A stretch of 64,000 bases of DNA from JAEUJM01 sp964635055 (GCA_964635055.1 CAZWMT010000013.1:71923-135922), one strand, 5' to 3'. Numbered from the stretch's first letter, positions 8,858-16,967 are shown. Notes: generated from the sequence alone by a model not told the origin. Program-made: numbers and translations.

Positions 8858-10066
8858 TCAGGCTCTGGCGAGGTCGCGGAACGGAACGGTCTTGTCGAGG
8901 CGGGGTTCGGGAGGCAGGCCCAGCACCCGCTCGCCCAGGACGTTGCGCTGGATCTGGTCGGTCCCCCCGCCGATGCGGCTGGCCCACTGCATCAGGAAGT
9001 ACTGCTGCCACACGCCATGCTCGGGGGCGTCCTCGTCGTAGAGCATGCCGGCAGCCTGCTCGAGGGCCAGCACCAGGTCGGCGGTGCGGGCCAGGTGCTG
9101 CGAGTACGCCAGCTTGAGCACCGAGCTCTCGGGACCCGGCGGGCGCCCCTGGCTCAGTGCCGTCTGCACCCGGTACCCGACGTAGCGCAGCACCGAGAAC
9201 CGGGTGAAGGCCGCGGCCAACTCCTGGCGGAGCAACGGGTCGGCGTCGCCGCCGGTGGCCCTGGCCAGCCGGGCCAGGTGATCGAAGGCCACGCCGCCCC
9301 CGCCTCCGATGGCGGTGCGCTCGTTGGCCAGGGTGGTGAGGATGGGGCCCCAGCCGGCGTCGATGTCGCCGACCACGTTCTCGACCGGCACCCGCACATC
9401 GGTGAGGAACACCTCGTTGAAGTGGGCCGCGCCGTTGATCTGGTGCAGAGGACGGACGTCGATCCCGGGCGTGCGCATGTCCACCAGCAGGTAGGTGATG
9501 CCGCGGTGCTTGGGCTGGTCGGGGTCGGTGCGCACCAACAGGATGCCGAAGTCGCTGTACTGGGCGCCCGAGGTCCAGACCTTCTGGCCGTTCACCACGA
9601 ACTCGTCGCCGTCGCGCACCGCCTTCGTGGACAGCCCGGCCAGGTCGGAGCCGGCGCCGGGCTCGCTGAACAGCTGGCACCAGATCTCCTCGCCCCGCAG
9701 CAGCGGGTCGAGGAAGCGCTCCTTCTGGGCGTCGGTGCCGTGGGCGATCAGGGTGGGGCCGACCATCCCGACGGCGACGGTGAAGGGGCCGACGGCCACG
9801 TCGTAGCGGGCCTGCTCCTGGGCGAAGATGGAGGACTCGATGGGTGAGGCGCCACGGCCGCCGTACTCCTTCGGCCAGGTGATGCCCGCCCAGCCGCCGT
9901 CGTACAGCCTGCGCTGCCAGTCGCGCGACCGGGCCACGTGGTCGGGTCGCTGACCGAGGTAGCCCCCCAGGCTCGACTCGTCGGTCCGCAAGGTGGCGTT
10001 CGCGTCGAGCCACGATCGGGCCTCGGCGCGGAAGGCGGCCTCCTCGGGGGTGTCGTCGAAGTCCAT
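8858..10066 (-). CDS. acyl-CoA dehydrogenase, large-chain type, 402 aa
   Basis: A complete ACAD: ITWPKEYGGRGASPIE near residue 80, LFSEPGAGSDLAGLSTKAVR near 135-154 (substrate and flavin loop), and RIGGGTDQIQRNVLGERVLGLP at the C-terminus. The two-base-class motif FGGGTNE is replaced by GGGTDQIQRN, as in mycobacterial FadE17- or FadE30-type chains. It lies 33 bases upstream of chsE2 in the same orientation, so it probably belongs to the sterol operon. In mycobacteria this place is taken by cyp125, which is absent here. Its substrate is not determined; it could act alone or with another small chain. Confidence 0.85.
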   Translation of the reverse strand: MDFDDTPEEAAFRAEARSWLDANATLRTDESSLGGYLGQRPDHVARSRDWQRRLYDGGWAGITWPKEYGGRGASPIESSIFAQEQARYDVAVGPFTVAVGMVGPTLIAHGTDAQKERFLDPLLRGEEIWCQLFSEPGAGSDLAGLSTKAVRDGDEFVVNGQKVWTSGAQYSDFGILLVRTDPDQPKHRGITYLLVDMRTPGIDVRPLHQINGAAHFNEVFLTDVRVPVENVVGDIDAGWGPILTTLANERTAIGGGGGVAFDHLARLARATGGDADPLLRQELAAAFTRFSVLRYVGYRVQTALSQGRPPGPESSVLKLAYSQHLARTADLVLALEQAAGMLYDEDAPEHGVWQQYFLMQWASRIGGGTDQIQRNVLGERVLGLPPEPRLDKTVPFRDLARA

Positions 10067-10072
10067 TACTTC

Positions 10073-10125
10073 GGCTCTTCGGCTGACGCCTCATCGCGAC
10101 CTTCAAGGCTCGCTCGTCCCTCGCT
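10073..10125. repeat. dispersed intergenic repeat (copy near 49475)
   Basis: The start GGCTCTTCGGCTGACGCCTC and the later GGCTCGCTCGTCCCTCGC closely resemble 49475-49525 (GCTCTTCGACTGGCGCCTC and GGCTCGTCCCTCGC), with the middle diverged. It sits in the 112-base gap between the SDR and ACAD genes, the only sizeable gap inside this operon. Confidence 0.45.
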
Positions 10126-10178
10126 CGCCGCGCCCATGGCGTGGACGCCGGCACGGAGGCCGTTCGAACGCATGCCCA

Positions 10179-11090
10179 TCAGGAGGCGCCGTACACCGGG
10201 CTCGGCGCCGGCGCCTCGTCGAGCAGCCTGGCCACCGCGTCGCCCACCTCGGCGGGGTCCCAGCGGTCGCCCTTGTCGACCCTCGGGCCCGAGCGCCAGC
10301 CGTCGGCCACGCCGATGATGCCACCCTCCACCTCGAAGACCCGGCCGGTGACGTCGCTCGACTGGGACGAGCCCAGCCAGACGACCAGTGGCGCCACGTT
10401 CTCGGGGGCCATGGCGTCGAACGCGCCCTCCTCGGGGGCGGCCATCGTGTCGGCGAACACGGCCTCGGTCATCCGCGTGCGCGCCGCCGGCGCGATGGCG
10501 TTGGCGGTGACGCCGTAGCGTCCCATCTCGGCCGCCTGAACCAGCGTAAGGGTGGCGATGCCGGCCTTGGCCGCCGAGTAATTGCCTTGGCCGACACTGC
10601 CCAGGAGCCCGGCGCCGGAGCTGGTGTTGATGATGCGGGCGTCGACCGTCTCGCCGGCCTTGGCCTGCTCGCGCCAGTAGGCCGCGGCGTGCCGTGACGG
10701 GCAGAAGTGCCCCTTCAGGTGGACCCGCATGACGGCGTCCCACTCCTCCTCCGACGTGCTCACCAGCATCCGGTCCCGCAGGAAGCCGGCGTTGTTGACC
10801 ACCACGTCGAGGCCGCCGAAGGTGTCGATGGCGGTGCGGACGAGACGCTCGGCGCCGTCCCAATCGGCCACGTCGTCGCCGTTGGCCACGGCCTCGCCAC
10901 CCATGGCACGGATGGCGTCGACCACCTCGCCGGCGGGCCCGTCGGAGCTCCCGGTGCCGTCGATGGCCGCGCCGATGTCGTTCACCACGACCTTGGCGCC
11001 CTGGCGGGCGAACTCGAGGGCGTGGCCGCGGCCGATGCCGCGCCCGGCGCCGGTGATCACCACCACGCGTCCGTCACAGATGCCACTCAC
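10179..11090 (-). CDS. short-chain dehydrogenase, Rv3548c-like (steroid/hydroxyacyl-CoA type), 303 aa
   Basis: A classical SDR with the cofactor loop TGAGRGIGRGHA, NNAGFLRDRMLVSTSEEEWD, and the catalytic S...YSAAKAG (GNYSAAKAGIATLT). The VNDIGAAIDGTG and NGDDVADWDGAE segments and the long C-terminal tail ending PSPVYGAS follow mycobacterial Rv3548c, which is encoded next to the igr locus. It is related to the (3R)-hydroxyacyl-CoA/17-beta-hydroxysteroid Hsd4A group, so it would oxidise a sterol side-chain or ring hydroxyl with NAD(P). I take the GTG at 11090, eight bases from a KstR-like operator. Upstream ATG codons at 11108 and 11126 would put the operator inside the gene. It is the promoter-proximal gene of the sterol operon. 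Confidence 0.88.
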   Translation of the reverse strand: MSGICDGRVVVITGAGRGIGRGHALEFARQGAKVVVNDIGAAIDGTGSSDGPAGEVVDAIRAMGGEAVANGDDVADWDGAERLVRTAIDTFGGLDVVVNNAGFLRDRMLVSTSEEEWDAVMRVHLKGHFCPSRHAAAYWREQAKAGETVDARIINTSSGAGLLGSVGQGNYSAAKAGIATLTLVQAAEMGRYGVTANAIAPAARTRMTEAVFADTMAAPEEGAFDAMAPENVAPLVVWLGSSQSSDVTGRVFEVEGGIIGVADGWRSGPRVDKGDRWDPAEVGDAVARLLDEAPAPSPVYGAS

Positions 11091-11098
11091 GCGGAAAG

Positions 11099-11112
11099 TA
11101 GAACACATTCTA
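11099..11112. promoter_or_regulatory. KstR-like operator before the sterol operon
   Basis: TAGAACACATTCTA has perfect TAGAA/TTCTA arms and fits the KstR consensus TnnAACnnGTTnnA except for one base of the GTT half. It lies eight bases upstream of the preferred SDR start, so bound KstR would block the promoter. Confidence 0.75.
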
Positions 11113-11159
11113 TTTTTCCGCGGCAAACGCTGCGGCGATTTCTCCGGGGCGGCACGGTC

Positions 11160-11165
11160 TAGCGT
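11160..11165 (+). promoter_or_regulatory. -10 hexamer TAGCGT, probable leaderless promoter
   Basis: TAGCGT ends eight bases before the GTG start of the SGNH gene at 11174, with no ribosome-binding site. The same spacing recurs at 57234 and 43970. Confidence 0.6.
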
Positions 11166-11173
11166 CCTCGACG

Positions 11174-11881
11174 GTGCGGCGCCTCCTCGCTCTCCTCGCC
11201 CTGACCGCGGCGGTCGTCGCCTTCTCGGTCGCCGCGCCCGTCACCAGTGCGACGGCCAGCGCCTCCGCCTCCCCGTCCTCCTCCTCCTCCTCCACCACCA
11301 CCACCACCACGGGACCACCGGTCGCGGCGCCCAAGCTGCGGGGCGTGGGCGACTCGGTGTTCCGCAGTGCCATCGCGAGCATGCTCACGCTCCTGCAGCC
11401 CGAGTTCCGACCCCGCCTCGTCGGCGTCGAGGCCGCCAGCATGCAGTCGATGATCCCGACGGCACGGGCCATGGTCGGTGCCGACCCCTCGGTGATGGTG
11501 ATCGGGTTGGCCAACCCCGACGTCCGGTTGATGGTCGACCCGGTGGTCGGGTACCTGCCCTACGTGTGGGCAGAGGACCTGCTCGATGTGACGGCGGGCG
11601 TGCCCTGCGTGGTGTGGATGAACCTCAAGGAGCACGGCGTCTACCCCTTGTACGCGACCGGCTGGGAGCGGGAGGCGACGAAATTCAACACCTGGCTCGA
11701 GGGCGCGGCCGCGCCGGGTGGCCGACTGCACTTCGCCAACCTCCACGTCATCGACTGGAACGCCGCCTCCGCCGGCCATCCCGACTGGTTCGTGGCCGAC
11801 GGCCTGCACCTCACCCCGACCGGTCAGGCCAACTACGCCCGCAAGGTCGACCGCACCCTCCAGCGGCGGTGCCCGCCGTGA
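11174..11881 (+). CDS. secreted SGNH-like hydrolase, 235 aa
   Basis: A signal peptide (hydrophobic to about residue 25) is followed by a Ser/Thr-rich linker (residues 27-47), then a compact SGNH fold. RGVGDSVFRS supplies the block I serine, VIGLANPDV the block III asparagine, and DGLHLTPTGQANYA the Asp-x-x-His pair. Such enzymes act as esterases or acyltransferases on cell-envelope sugars or lipids; the substrate is unknown. It is 91 bases upstream of a paralogue with the same architecture and about half-identical sequence, so the two form a tandem duplication. A TAGCGT hexamer eight bases before the GTG suggests leaderless expression. Confidence 0.8.
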   Translation: MRRLLALLALTAAVVAFSVAAPVTSATASASASPSSSSSSTTTTTTGPPVAAPKLRGVGDSVFRSAIASMLTLLQPEFRPRLVGVEAASMQSMIPTARAMVGADPSVMVIGLANPDVRLMVDPVVGYLPYVWAEDLLDVTAGVPCVVWMNLKEHGVYPLYATGWEREATKFNTWLEGAAAPGGRLHFANLHVIDWNAASAGHPDWFVADGLHLTPTGQANYARKVDRTLQRRCPP

Positions 11882-11957
11882 TCGTCGGGGCCCGCCGGCG
11901 GGGCGGGCAGGGGCCAGCGGGCACCGGCGGGTGGTGACCCTGCCCGACCCCGCCCCG

Positions 11958-11963
11958 TATCCT
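11958..11963 (+). promoter_or_regulatory. -10 hexamer TATCCT, probable leaderless promoter
   Basis: TATCCT ends eight bases before the GTG start of the second SGNH gene at 11972. It gives that gene its own promoter. Confidence 0.55.
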
Positions 11964-11971
11964 GAACGATC

Positions 11972-12823
11972 GTGCGGCGAACGATCCTGATACCGGTGAT
12001 CGCGCTGGCCGTGGCCATCGCCACGCTGGTCGCACCGGCACCTGCCGACGCCCGAGCAGGCGGAACCAGCGACACGACCCTCGCCCCGGGCACGACCGCC
12101 CCGCCGGACACCACCATCGCGCCGAGCACCACCAACCCGCCCAGCACCACCGTCCCATCGGACACGACCATCCCACCGGATTCGACCGTCCCACCGGACA
12201 CGACCACGCCGCCCAGCGCCACGCCCGACACCACCGTCGTGCCCCCCACGACCGCGGTGCCCGCCACTCCACCGGTGCCGAAGGTGCGCGGTGTCGGCGA
12301 CTCGGTGTTCCACAGCGCGGAGAGCAGGGTGGTGGCCCGACTCGAGCCCGAGTACCGGCCCCGGTTCGAGAGCGTCCTCGGCGCCAGCATCCAGGACATG
12401 ACGCCTGCCGCTACCCGGATGGCGGCCAACGGTCCCGCGGCGATGGTGATCGGCCTCGGGAACCCCGACGTCGAGACCATGGCTGGCGCCTACGGCTTCG
12501 TGGTCTACCAGTGGGCCGACACCCTGCTCCGTAGGGTGCGCGACGTCCCTTGTGTGGTGTGGGTCAACCTCAAGCAGCGCGGGGTGAACAGCTACTACAC
12601 CCCCCGCTGGGAGCAGGCCTCGACGACCTTCAACCAGTGGCTGGTGGGCGCGGCCACCCCGGGCCGGCTCTACTTCCCCAACCTGCACGTGCTCGACTGG
12701 AACGCCGCCACGGTCGGCCACCCGGGCTGGTTCCTGGCCGACGGGCTCCACCTGAACGAGACCGGCCAGGCCAACTACGCCCGGAAGATCGACCGGTTCC
12801 TGAACCGGGTCTGCCCACCCTGA
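11972..12823 (+). CDS. secreted SGNH-like hydrolase with Thr/Pro linker, 283 aa
   Basis: A paralogue of the preceding gene. The signal peptide ends near PADARA (residues 24-29). A low-complexity linker of TTxPPDTT-type repeats covers about residues 32-98; it is longer than in the sister protein and probably spans the cell wall. The catalytic domain has RGVGDSVFHS, MVIGLGNPDV and DGLHLNETGQANYA, matching the serine, asparagine and Asp/His blocks of SGNH enzymes. VPCVVWVNLKQRGVNSYY is shared with the sister gene almost word for word. A role in modifying envelope polymers is inferred from export and fold only. Confidence 0.8.
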   Translation: MRRTILIPVIALAVAIATLVAPAPADARAGGTSDTTLAPGTTAPPDTTIAPSTTNPPSTTVPSDTTIPPDSTVPPDTTTPPSATPDTTVVPPTTAVPATPPVPKVRGVGDSVFHSAESRVVARLEPEYRPRFESVLGASIQDMTPAATRMAANGPAAMVIGLGNPDVETMAGAYGFVVYQWADTLLRRVRDVPCVVWVNLKQRGVNSYYTPRWEQASTTFNQWLVGAATPGRLYFPNLHVLDWNAATVGHPGWFLADGLHLNETGQANYARKIDRFLNRVCPP

Positions 12824-12884
12824 CCCAGCTTCTCCCACCCTCGTCTGGGTGATCCGGCCGGAGCCGGCGTGCGAAGGTGCAGGC

Positions 12885-13538
12885 ATGGCACACGACTACG
12901 ACGCACTTCTCTGGGAGCAGATGGGCCGGCTGGCTGACCTGGCCAAGGGCCTCGACGAGCCGGACTGGGACCACGACAGCCTGTGCGACGGCTGGCGGGT
13001 CCGAGACGTGTTCGGCCACATGTGTGTCGGCCACACGTACCCCCTGCCGAAGCTGCTGGCCAAGGTGGCCGCCAACGGGTTCGACGTCGACAAGGGGTCG
13101 GCCAAGGAGTCGGCCGCCTGGGCCGACGCCCACACCCCCGCCGAGATCACGGCCACCATCGACCGGATCGCCACCGACCACGTGCGCAAGGGCATCGCCA
13201 AGCTGATCCCCGACAGCGACGGCTACGTCGACCACGTGATCCACGAGCTCGACATCCGTCGCCCCCTCGACCGCCCCCGTGAGCTCCCCGCCGACCGGCG
13301 CCTCGCCGCCCTCGACGCCATGACCATGGCCAAGGGTGGCGGCACGAAGCCGAAGCGGCGCATGGAAGGCCTCTCCTTCACCGCCACCGACGCGGACTGG
13401 TCCACCGGCGAGGGCCCCGAGGTCCGCGGCACCACCGAGTCCCTGCTGCTCGCGCTGGCCAACCGCGATGTCGCCCTCGACGAGTTGGAGGGCGAGGGCG
13501 CCGCCACCTTCGCCAGTCGGGTCGGCGCGGTCGCCTGA
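12885..13538 (+). CDS. mycothiol-dependent maleylpyruvate-isomerase-like (DinB-fold) protein, 217 aa
   Basis: A four-helix DinB/MDMPI-type protein. SLCDGWRVRDVFGHM (residues 32-46) and the later histidines in GYVDHVIHELDIRR match the metal-binding His pattern of the actinobacterial TIGR03083 family. Those proteins are thought to carry a divalent metal and, in some members, to use mycothiol. The C-terminal half continues with GLSFTATDADWSTGEGPEV, which is typical of the family. ATG at 12885 is preferred because upstream in-frame sequence lacks similarity; GAAGG lies close by. The specific reaction cannot be told from the sequence. The neighbours do not form an obvious operon with it. Confidence 0.75.
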   Translation: MAHDYDALLWEQMGRLADLAKGLDEPDWDHDSLCDGWRVRDVFGHMCVGHTYPLPKLLAKVAANGFDVDKGSAKESAAWADAHTPAEITATIDRIATDHVRKGIAKLIPDSDGYVDHVIHELDIRRPLDRPRELPADRRLAALDAMTMAKGGGTKPKRRMEGLSFTATDADWSTGEGPEVRGTTESLLLALANRDVALDELEGEGAATFASRVGAVA

Positions 13539-13547
13539 CCGTCGGAC

Positions 13548-13592
13548 TGGCGCCCGATTCGGCTGCTCCGGCGACCGTATCGGACGCCGCCA
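13548..13592. repeat. REP-like palindromic intergenic repeat, copy 2
   Basis: An imperfect inverted repeat from TGGCGCCCGATTCGG to CGGACGCCGCCA, in the gap between two convergent genes. It resembles the copies at 464, 58467, 59418 and 60078. It may also act as a bidirectional terminator. Confidence 0.55.
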
Positions 13593-13654
13593 GAAGCACG
13601 GTCGTGACACCCGTACCGATCCCGGCGATGACCGCTACGGGAGCGTGGCGTCCG

Positions 13655-14233
13655 CTATGGGGCGTCGCGCAGCAGGAGGCGGGCGGCCTGCTCCAGGTCG
13701 TCACCCACCTGGCCGACGGTGAGCCAGCCGTTCACCCAGCCCAGGTTGGTGGAGTTCCACACGTGGGCCAGCACCCGCACGATGCCGTCGCGGTCGTCGG
13801 CGGGCAGCTCGGCGATGGGCGCGGCCAGCACCCTCATGATGGTCTGGGTGATCGAGCGCTGGCACTCCACCACCGCCGGGTCGTTCGCCGACACCGCGGT
13901 GACCAGCGCCGCCGCGAGCCGCGGCTGTTGCTCCATGCCGCTGGTCACGCTGCGGATCACCGCCACCACCCGGTCGGCGGCGCCCCCTCCGGCCGGCGGC
14001 TGCGCGGTCACCCTGGCCTCGAGCTCGGTCGACCAGTCGACCATGCTGGCGGCCAGCAGATGGTCCTTCGACGAGAAGTAGCGGTAGATGGTGCCGAGGG
14101 CCACGCCGGCCGTGGTGGCGACGTCTCGCATCTGGACCGCGTCGTAGCCGCCCTCGGCGCCGAGGTGCATCGCCGCGGCGATCACCCGCTCGCGCCGGGC
14201 CGCCTGACTCACCGTCAAGGTCTCGGAGGCCAC
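13655..14233 (-). CDS. kstR: TetR-family repressor of steroid degradation, KstR-type, 192 aa
   Basis: The N-terminal helix-turn-helix region AAMHLGAEGGYDAVQMRDVA then ALGTIYRYFSSKDHLLAA is very close to mycobacterial KstR. The C-terminal end (RVLAHVWNSTNLGWVNGWLT, then LEQAARLLLRD) also aligns with KstR. KstR binds TnnAACnnGTTnnA sites and is released by steroid CoA thioesters. A perfect GAGAACACGTTCTC palindrome lies at 14241-14254, implying autorepression. The GTG at 14233 is chosen because it puts that site seven bases upstream, the geometry seen at two other targets. GTG 14248 or TTG 14269 would place the operator inside the coding region. No ribosome-binding site decides it. Confidence 0.87.
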   Translation of the reverse strand: MASETLTVSQAARRERVIAAAMHLGAEGGYDAVQMRDVATTAGVALGTIYRYFSSKDHLLAASMVDWSTELEARVTAQPPAGGGAADRVVAVIRSVTSGMEQQPRLAAALVTAVSANDPAVVECQRSITQTIMRVLAAPIAELPADDRDGIVRVLAHVWNSTNLGWVNGWLTVGQVGDDLEQAARLLLRDAP

Positions 14234-14240
14234 CGGGAAA

Positions 14241-14254
14241 GAGAACACGTTCTC
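14241..14254. promoter_or_regulatory. KstR operator in front of kstR
   Basis: GAGAACACGTTCTC is a perfect 14-base palindrome containing AACnnGTT. It sits next to the kstR start and 133 bases from the divergent arsC-like gene. Autoregulation is the simplest reading. Confidence 0.82.
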
Positions 14255-14387
14255 GTCGCGGCCCGTCAAGAGCAGCGACCTGAGGTGAACGAGACACGGC
14301 CGGTGGGCCGACGCCGAGGAGCGACGGACCGGGTCGCCAGCAACGGATCCGGCGGTGAGCGGAGGACGAGCGAGCCATGATGATGCG

Positions 14388-14759
14388 ATGAGTGATGAGC
14401 GAAGCGCCGAAGGCGTCGTGATCTACCACAACCCGTCCTGCAGCAAGTCGCGGTCGGCGCTGGACATCCTGAACGAGCGGGGGGTCGAGCCCGAGGTGGT
14501 GAACTACAAGGCCCACCCGCTGGACCGACCGACCATCGAGCGCATCGTCGACCTGGTGCCCGACCCGCCCTCGGCCCTCGTGCGCCGCGACCAGAACTTC
14601 AAGGCGCTCGGCCTCGACATCGCCGACTTCCAGACGGCCGAGGCCGTGGTCGACCTGTTGAGCGAGCACGGCATCTTGATGGAGCGACCGGTGATCGTGC
14701 GAGGTGACCGGGCCGTCATCGGCCGGCCGCCCGAGCAGGTGCTCGAGCTGCTCGACTGA
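14388..14759 (+). CDS. arsC: ArsC-family (glutaredoxin-type) arsenate reductase, 123 aa
   Basis: A small thioredoxin-fold protein. YHNPSCSKSRSAL (residues 13-25) holds the single active cysteine and adjacent polar residues of the glutaredoxin-coupled ArsC family. ERPVIVRGDRAVIGRPPEQV near the end is the family's characteristic C-terminal block. The length is close to typical ArsC (about 115-140). It would reduce arsenate to arsenite in the cytoplasm using glutathione- or mycothiol-linked thiols. Some ArsC-like (YffB/Spx) proteins do not reduce arsenate, and no ars operon surrounds it, so the physiological role is open. ATG at 14388 follows two upstream in-frame ATGs with no similarity. Confidence 0.85.
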   Translation: MSDERSAEGVVIYHNPSCSKSRSALDILNERGVEPEVVNYKAHPLDRPTIERIVDLVPDPPSALVRRDQNFKALGLDIADFQTAEAVVDLLSEHGILMERPVIVRGDRAVIGRPPEQVLELLD

Positions 14760-14766
14760 GTGCGCG

Positions 14767-15696
14767 ATGCCCGTCGACCCCCAGCTCCAACCGCTGCTCG
14801 ACCTGCTGGCCAACAGCGGCGCCCCGTCGATCACCGACCTCGAGGCCGACGCCGCCCGGGCGCTGATGGCGGCCATGCCGTCCATGGCCCGCGTCGTCGA
14901 GATCGACGCGATCGCGGACCGCACGATCCCTGCGGACGGCCACGACATCCCGATCCGGGTGTACACGCCCCCGGGCGAGGGCCCGTTCCCCATCCTGGTG
15001 TGGTTCCACGGCGGTGGTTGGGTGCTGGGCAGCATCGAGCAGTCCGACCCGGTCGCCCGGGCGCTGTGCAGGGGAGCCGGCTGCGTGACGGTGTCGGTGG
15101 AGTACCGGCTCGCGCCCGAGCACCCCTTCCCCGCCGGCCTCGATGACTGCATGACGGCGCTGCGCTGGACCGTCGAGCATGCCGCCGAGTTGCGTGGCGA
15201 TGGCTCCCGGGTGGCCGTGGGCGGGGACAGCGCGGGCGGCAACCTCGCCGCCGCTGCCTGTCTCGTGGCGCGTGACGAGGGTGGCCCCGACCTGTGCTTC
15301 CAGCTCCTCGTCTACCCGGTCACCGACTTCGACACCACCACCCGGTCGATGGTCGACAACGCCGAGGGCTTCATGCTGACCACCGAGGCGATGCAGTGGT
15401 TCTACGACCACTACACCCGGCCGTCACAACGCGGCGAGCCACTCGCCGCGCCGCTCCGCGCCCCCGACCTCGCCGGTCTGCCTCCGGCCCTGGTCATCAC
15501 CGCGGAGTTCGATCCGCTGCGGGACGAGGGCGAGGCCTACGGCCGGCGTCTGGCCGAGGCCGGCGTGCCCACCACCATCAGCCGCTACGACGGCATGATC
15601 CACGGCTTCCTGGGCATGACCCGCTATCTCGACGGCGCCCGGGCTGCCGACGCCGAAGCGGCCGCCACCCTGCAGCAGGCGTTCGCCACCACCTGA
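14767..15696 (+). CDS. alpha/beta hydrolase of the hormone-sensitive-lipase family, 309 aa
   Basis: The oxyanion-hole motif WFHGGGWVLGS (near residues 79-89) and the nucleophile elbow GGDSAGGNLAAA (near 155-166) are diagnostic of the HSL family. The aspartate of EFDPLRDEGEAY and the histidine of IHGFLGM complete the triad. It would hydrolyse short- or medium-chain esters in the cytoplasm. It starts seven bases after the arsC-like stop, so the two are co-transcribed. A paralogue is encoded at 43984 beside the FadD3-like ligase, and HSL esterases accompany steroid clusters in other actinobacteria. Its substrate here is not known. Confidence 0.9.
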   Translation: MPVDPQLQPLLDLLANSGAPSITDLEADAARALMAAMPSMARVVEIDAIADRTIPADGHDIPIRVYTPPGEGPFPILVWFHGGGWVLGSIEQSDPVARALCRGAGCVTVSVEYRLAPEHPFPAGLDDCMTALRWTVEHAAELRGDGSRVAVGGDSAGGNLAAAACLVARDEGGPDLCFQLLVYPVTDFDTTTRSMVDNAEGFMLTTEAMQWFYDHYTRPSQRGEPLAAPLRAPDLAGLPPALVITAEFDPLRDEGEAYGRRLAEAGVPTTISRYDGMIHGFLGMTRYLDGARAADAEAAATLQQAFATT

Positions 15697-15706
15697 CACC
15701 CGTGCG

Positions 15707-16714
15707 TCACCCACCGCTCGCCTCCTGATCGATCGCGTCCAGTCCCCGGTGGAGGAAGTCGACGGCTGCTCGCCGCTGGTCCTCGGCGGCCACCAACTCG
15801 CGGTAGGGCAGGATCGCCCCGGTGAACGAGTCGGCGTTCCAGAACCCGCCCCGGTCGACCTCGGCCCACGGCAGCACGTAGAGGTAGGGCTCGGGGTTGG
15901 GTCCGTCGCCCGGCGACGCGCCCAGCGTGACCCGGGTGCGGTCGGCCTCGGCCCCCAGGTCGACGCCGAGGTCGAAGTGCTCGGGCCACAACTGCACGCG
16001 CGACGGCGGGTCGGCTGGCGGGCCGTCGGCGCGGACCTGCTCGAGCGCCGAGGTGGCCAGGCCGTACCAGGCACCCAGCAGCGACGCCGCCGCGTGGTCG
16101 ACCTCGAGGGGCGCCGCGGGATCGGCGGCGGTGGACGGCTCGAACACCTCGGTCGGCGCCCCGAGCGGCACCCCGGCGGCATCGGCGGCCGCCTCCAGGG
16201 TGGTGAGCTCGTGTACGTGGCACCCGGCCCCGTCCTGGACGACGAGACGGCCGAGCTCTACCCGTACCTGGCGGGTGTCGCCGTCCGACCAGAAGAAGGG
16301 GGTGCCGAACCCGCCGATCGTGTAGCGCAGGGCGATCTTGGTGTTGGCCGCGTGGCGGGCGGGGCAGGCCACGTGCTCGGCCACGGCGTGCAGGGCCAAG
16401 CGGGTGGCCACGAACCCCGTCGGGAGCGCGTCCGGCAGGCGGTCCCAGGCCGCCAGGTTGCGATCCGCGCACCACGCCGCCAGTTCCGGGTCGTCGCCGC
16501 ACAGCTCGGCCCAGGTCACGTCGCCCGTGCCGACCGGCGACACCACGGGCCGCTCCGAGCCGATGGCCAACGGACCGGGATCGATCGGATCGTCGGCGAA
16601 CCACGGCGCTCCCACCGCGGGTGGCGACGGCTCGAGCACGAGCGCCTGGTACCGGCCGCCGAGGCGCTGCTCGGCCTCGGCTCGGGCGTCGCGAGCGGGC
16701 TGGATCGTCGCCAT
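15707..16714 (-). CDS. conserved hypothetical protein, 335 aa
   Basis: I do not recognise a characterised family. The protein is soluble, without signal peptide or membrane segments. It is rich in Trp, Asp and Pro, with clear blocks such as KIALRYTIGGFGTPFFWSDG, HVHELTTLEAAADAAG and LWPEHFDLGVDLG. The last of these, followed by a PEPYLYVLPW strand, suggests a beta-rich domain seen in uncharacterised actinobacterial proteins. The ATG at 16714 overlaps the stop of the small upstream gene (TGATG), so the two form a coupled pair. It converges with the hydrolase gene, ten bases between stops. Confidence 0.75.
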   Translation of the reverse strand: MATIQPARDARAEAEQRLGGRYQALVLEPSPPAVGAPWFADDPIDPGPLAIGSERPVVSPVGTGDVTWAELCGDDPELAAWCADRNLAAWDRLPDALPTGFVATRLALHAVAEHVACPARHAANTKIALRYTIGGFGTPFFWSDGDTRQVRVELGRLVVQDGAGCHVHELTTLEAAADAAGVPLGAPTEVFEPSTAADPAAPLEVDHAAASLLGAWYGLATSALEQVRADGPPADPPSRVQLWPEHFDLGVDLGAEADRTRVTLGASPGDGPNPEPYLYVLPWAEVDRGGFWNADSFTGAILPYRELVAAEDQRRAAVDFLHRGLDAIDQEASGG

Positions 16715-16920
16715 CAGAGCGCGTGCTCGAGGTCGCAACGATCGGCGAGGCGCTGATCGAGGGTGACCAGGTCCTGGCGGTCGAGGTTGATCATCCGCAC
16801 GACCCCCCGGCCCGCCACGATGTCGTCGAGCGCGCCCACGACCATCCAGCCCGACCCCTCGTTGCGATCACCCATGCCCATGAGGTGCTCGGTGCTGCGG
16901 CCCCGCTCCACGAACGCCAT
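16714..16920 (-). CDS. small conserved-hypothetical protein, 68 aa
   Basis: A 68-residue acidic protein with no recognised family. Visible segments are GSGWMVVGALDDIVAGRGVV and MINLDRQDLVTLDQRLADR. The stop overlaps the start of the 335-residue protein by one base, which supports a real, co-translated gene. Codon use (G/C at third positions) agrees with its neighbours. It may be an accessory subunit of the downstream protein; that is inference from coupling only. Confidence 0.55.
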   Translation of the reverse strand: MAFVERGRSTEHLMGMGDRNEGSGWMVVGALDDIVAGRGVVRMINLDRQDLVTLDQRLADRCDLEHAL

Positions 16921-16945
16921 CTGGTGCTCCCGTCTCGATGCGTCG

Positions 16946-16967
16946 ATCGGGGGTGCTGTCCCCCGAT
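16946..16967. promoter_or_regulatory. perfect hairpin in a divergent intergenic region
   Basis: ATCGGGGG and CCCCCGAT form a perfect eight-base stem around a six-base loop. It lies between the divergent starts at 16920 and 17043, so it is more likely an operator or leader structure than a terminator. No T-run follows. Confidence 0.4.
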
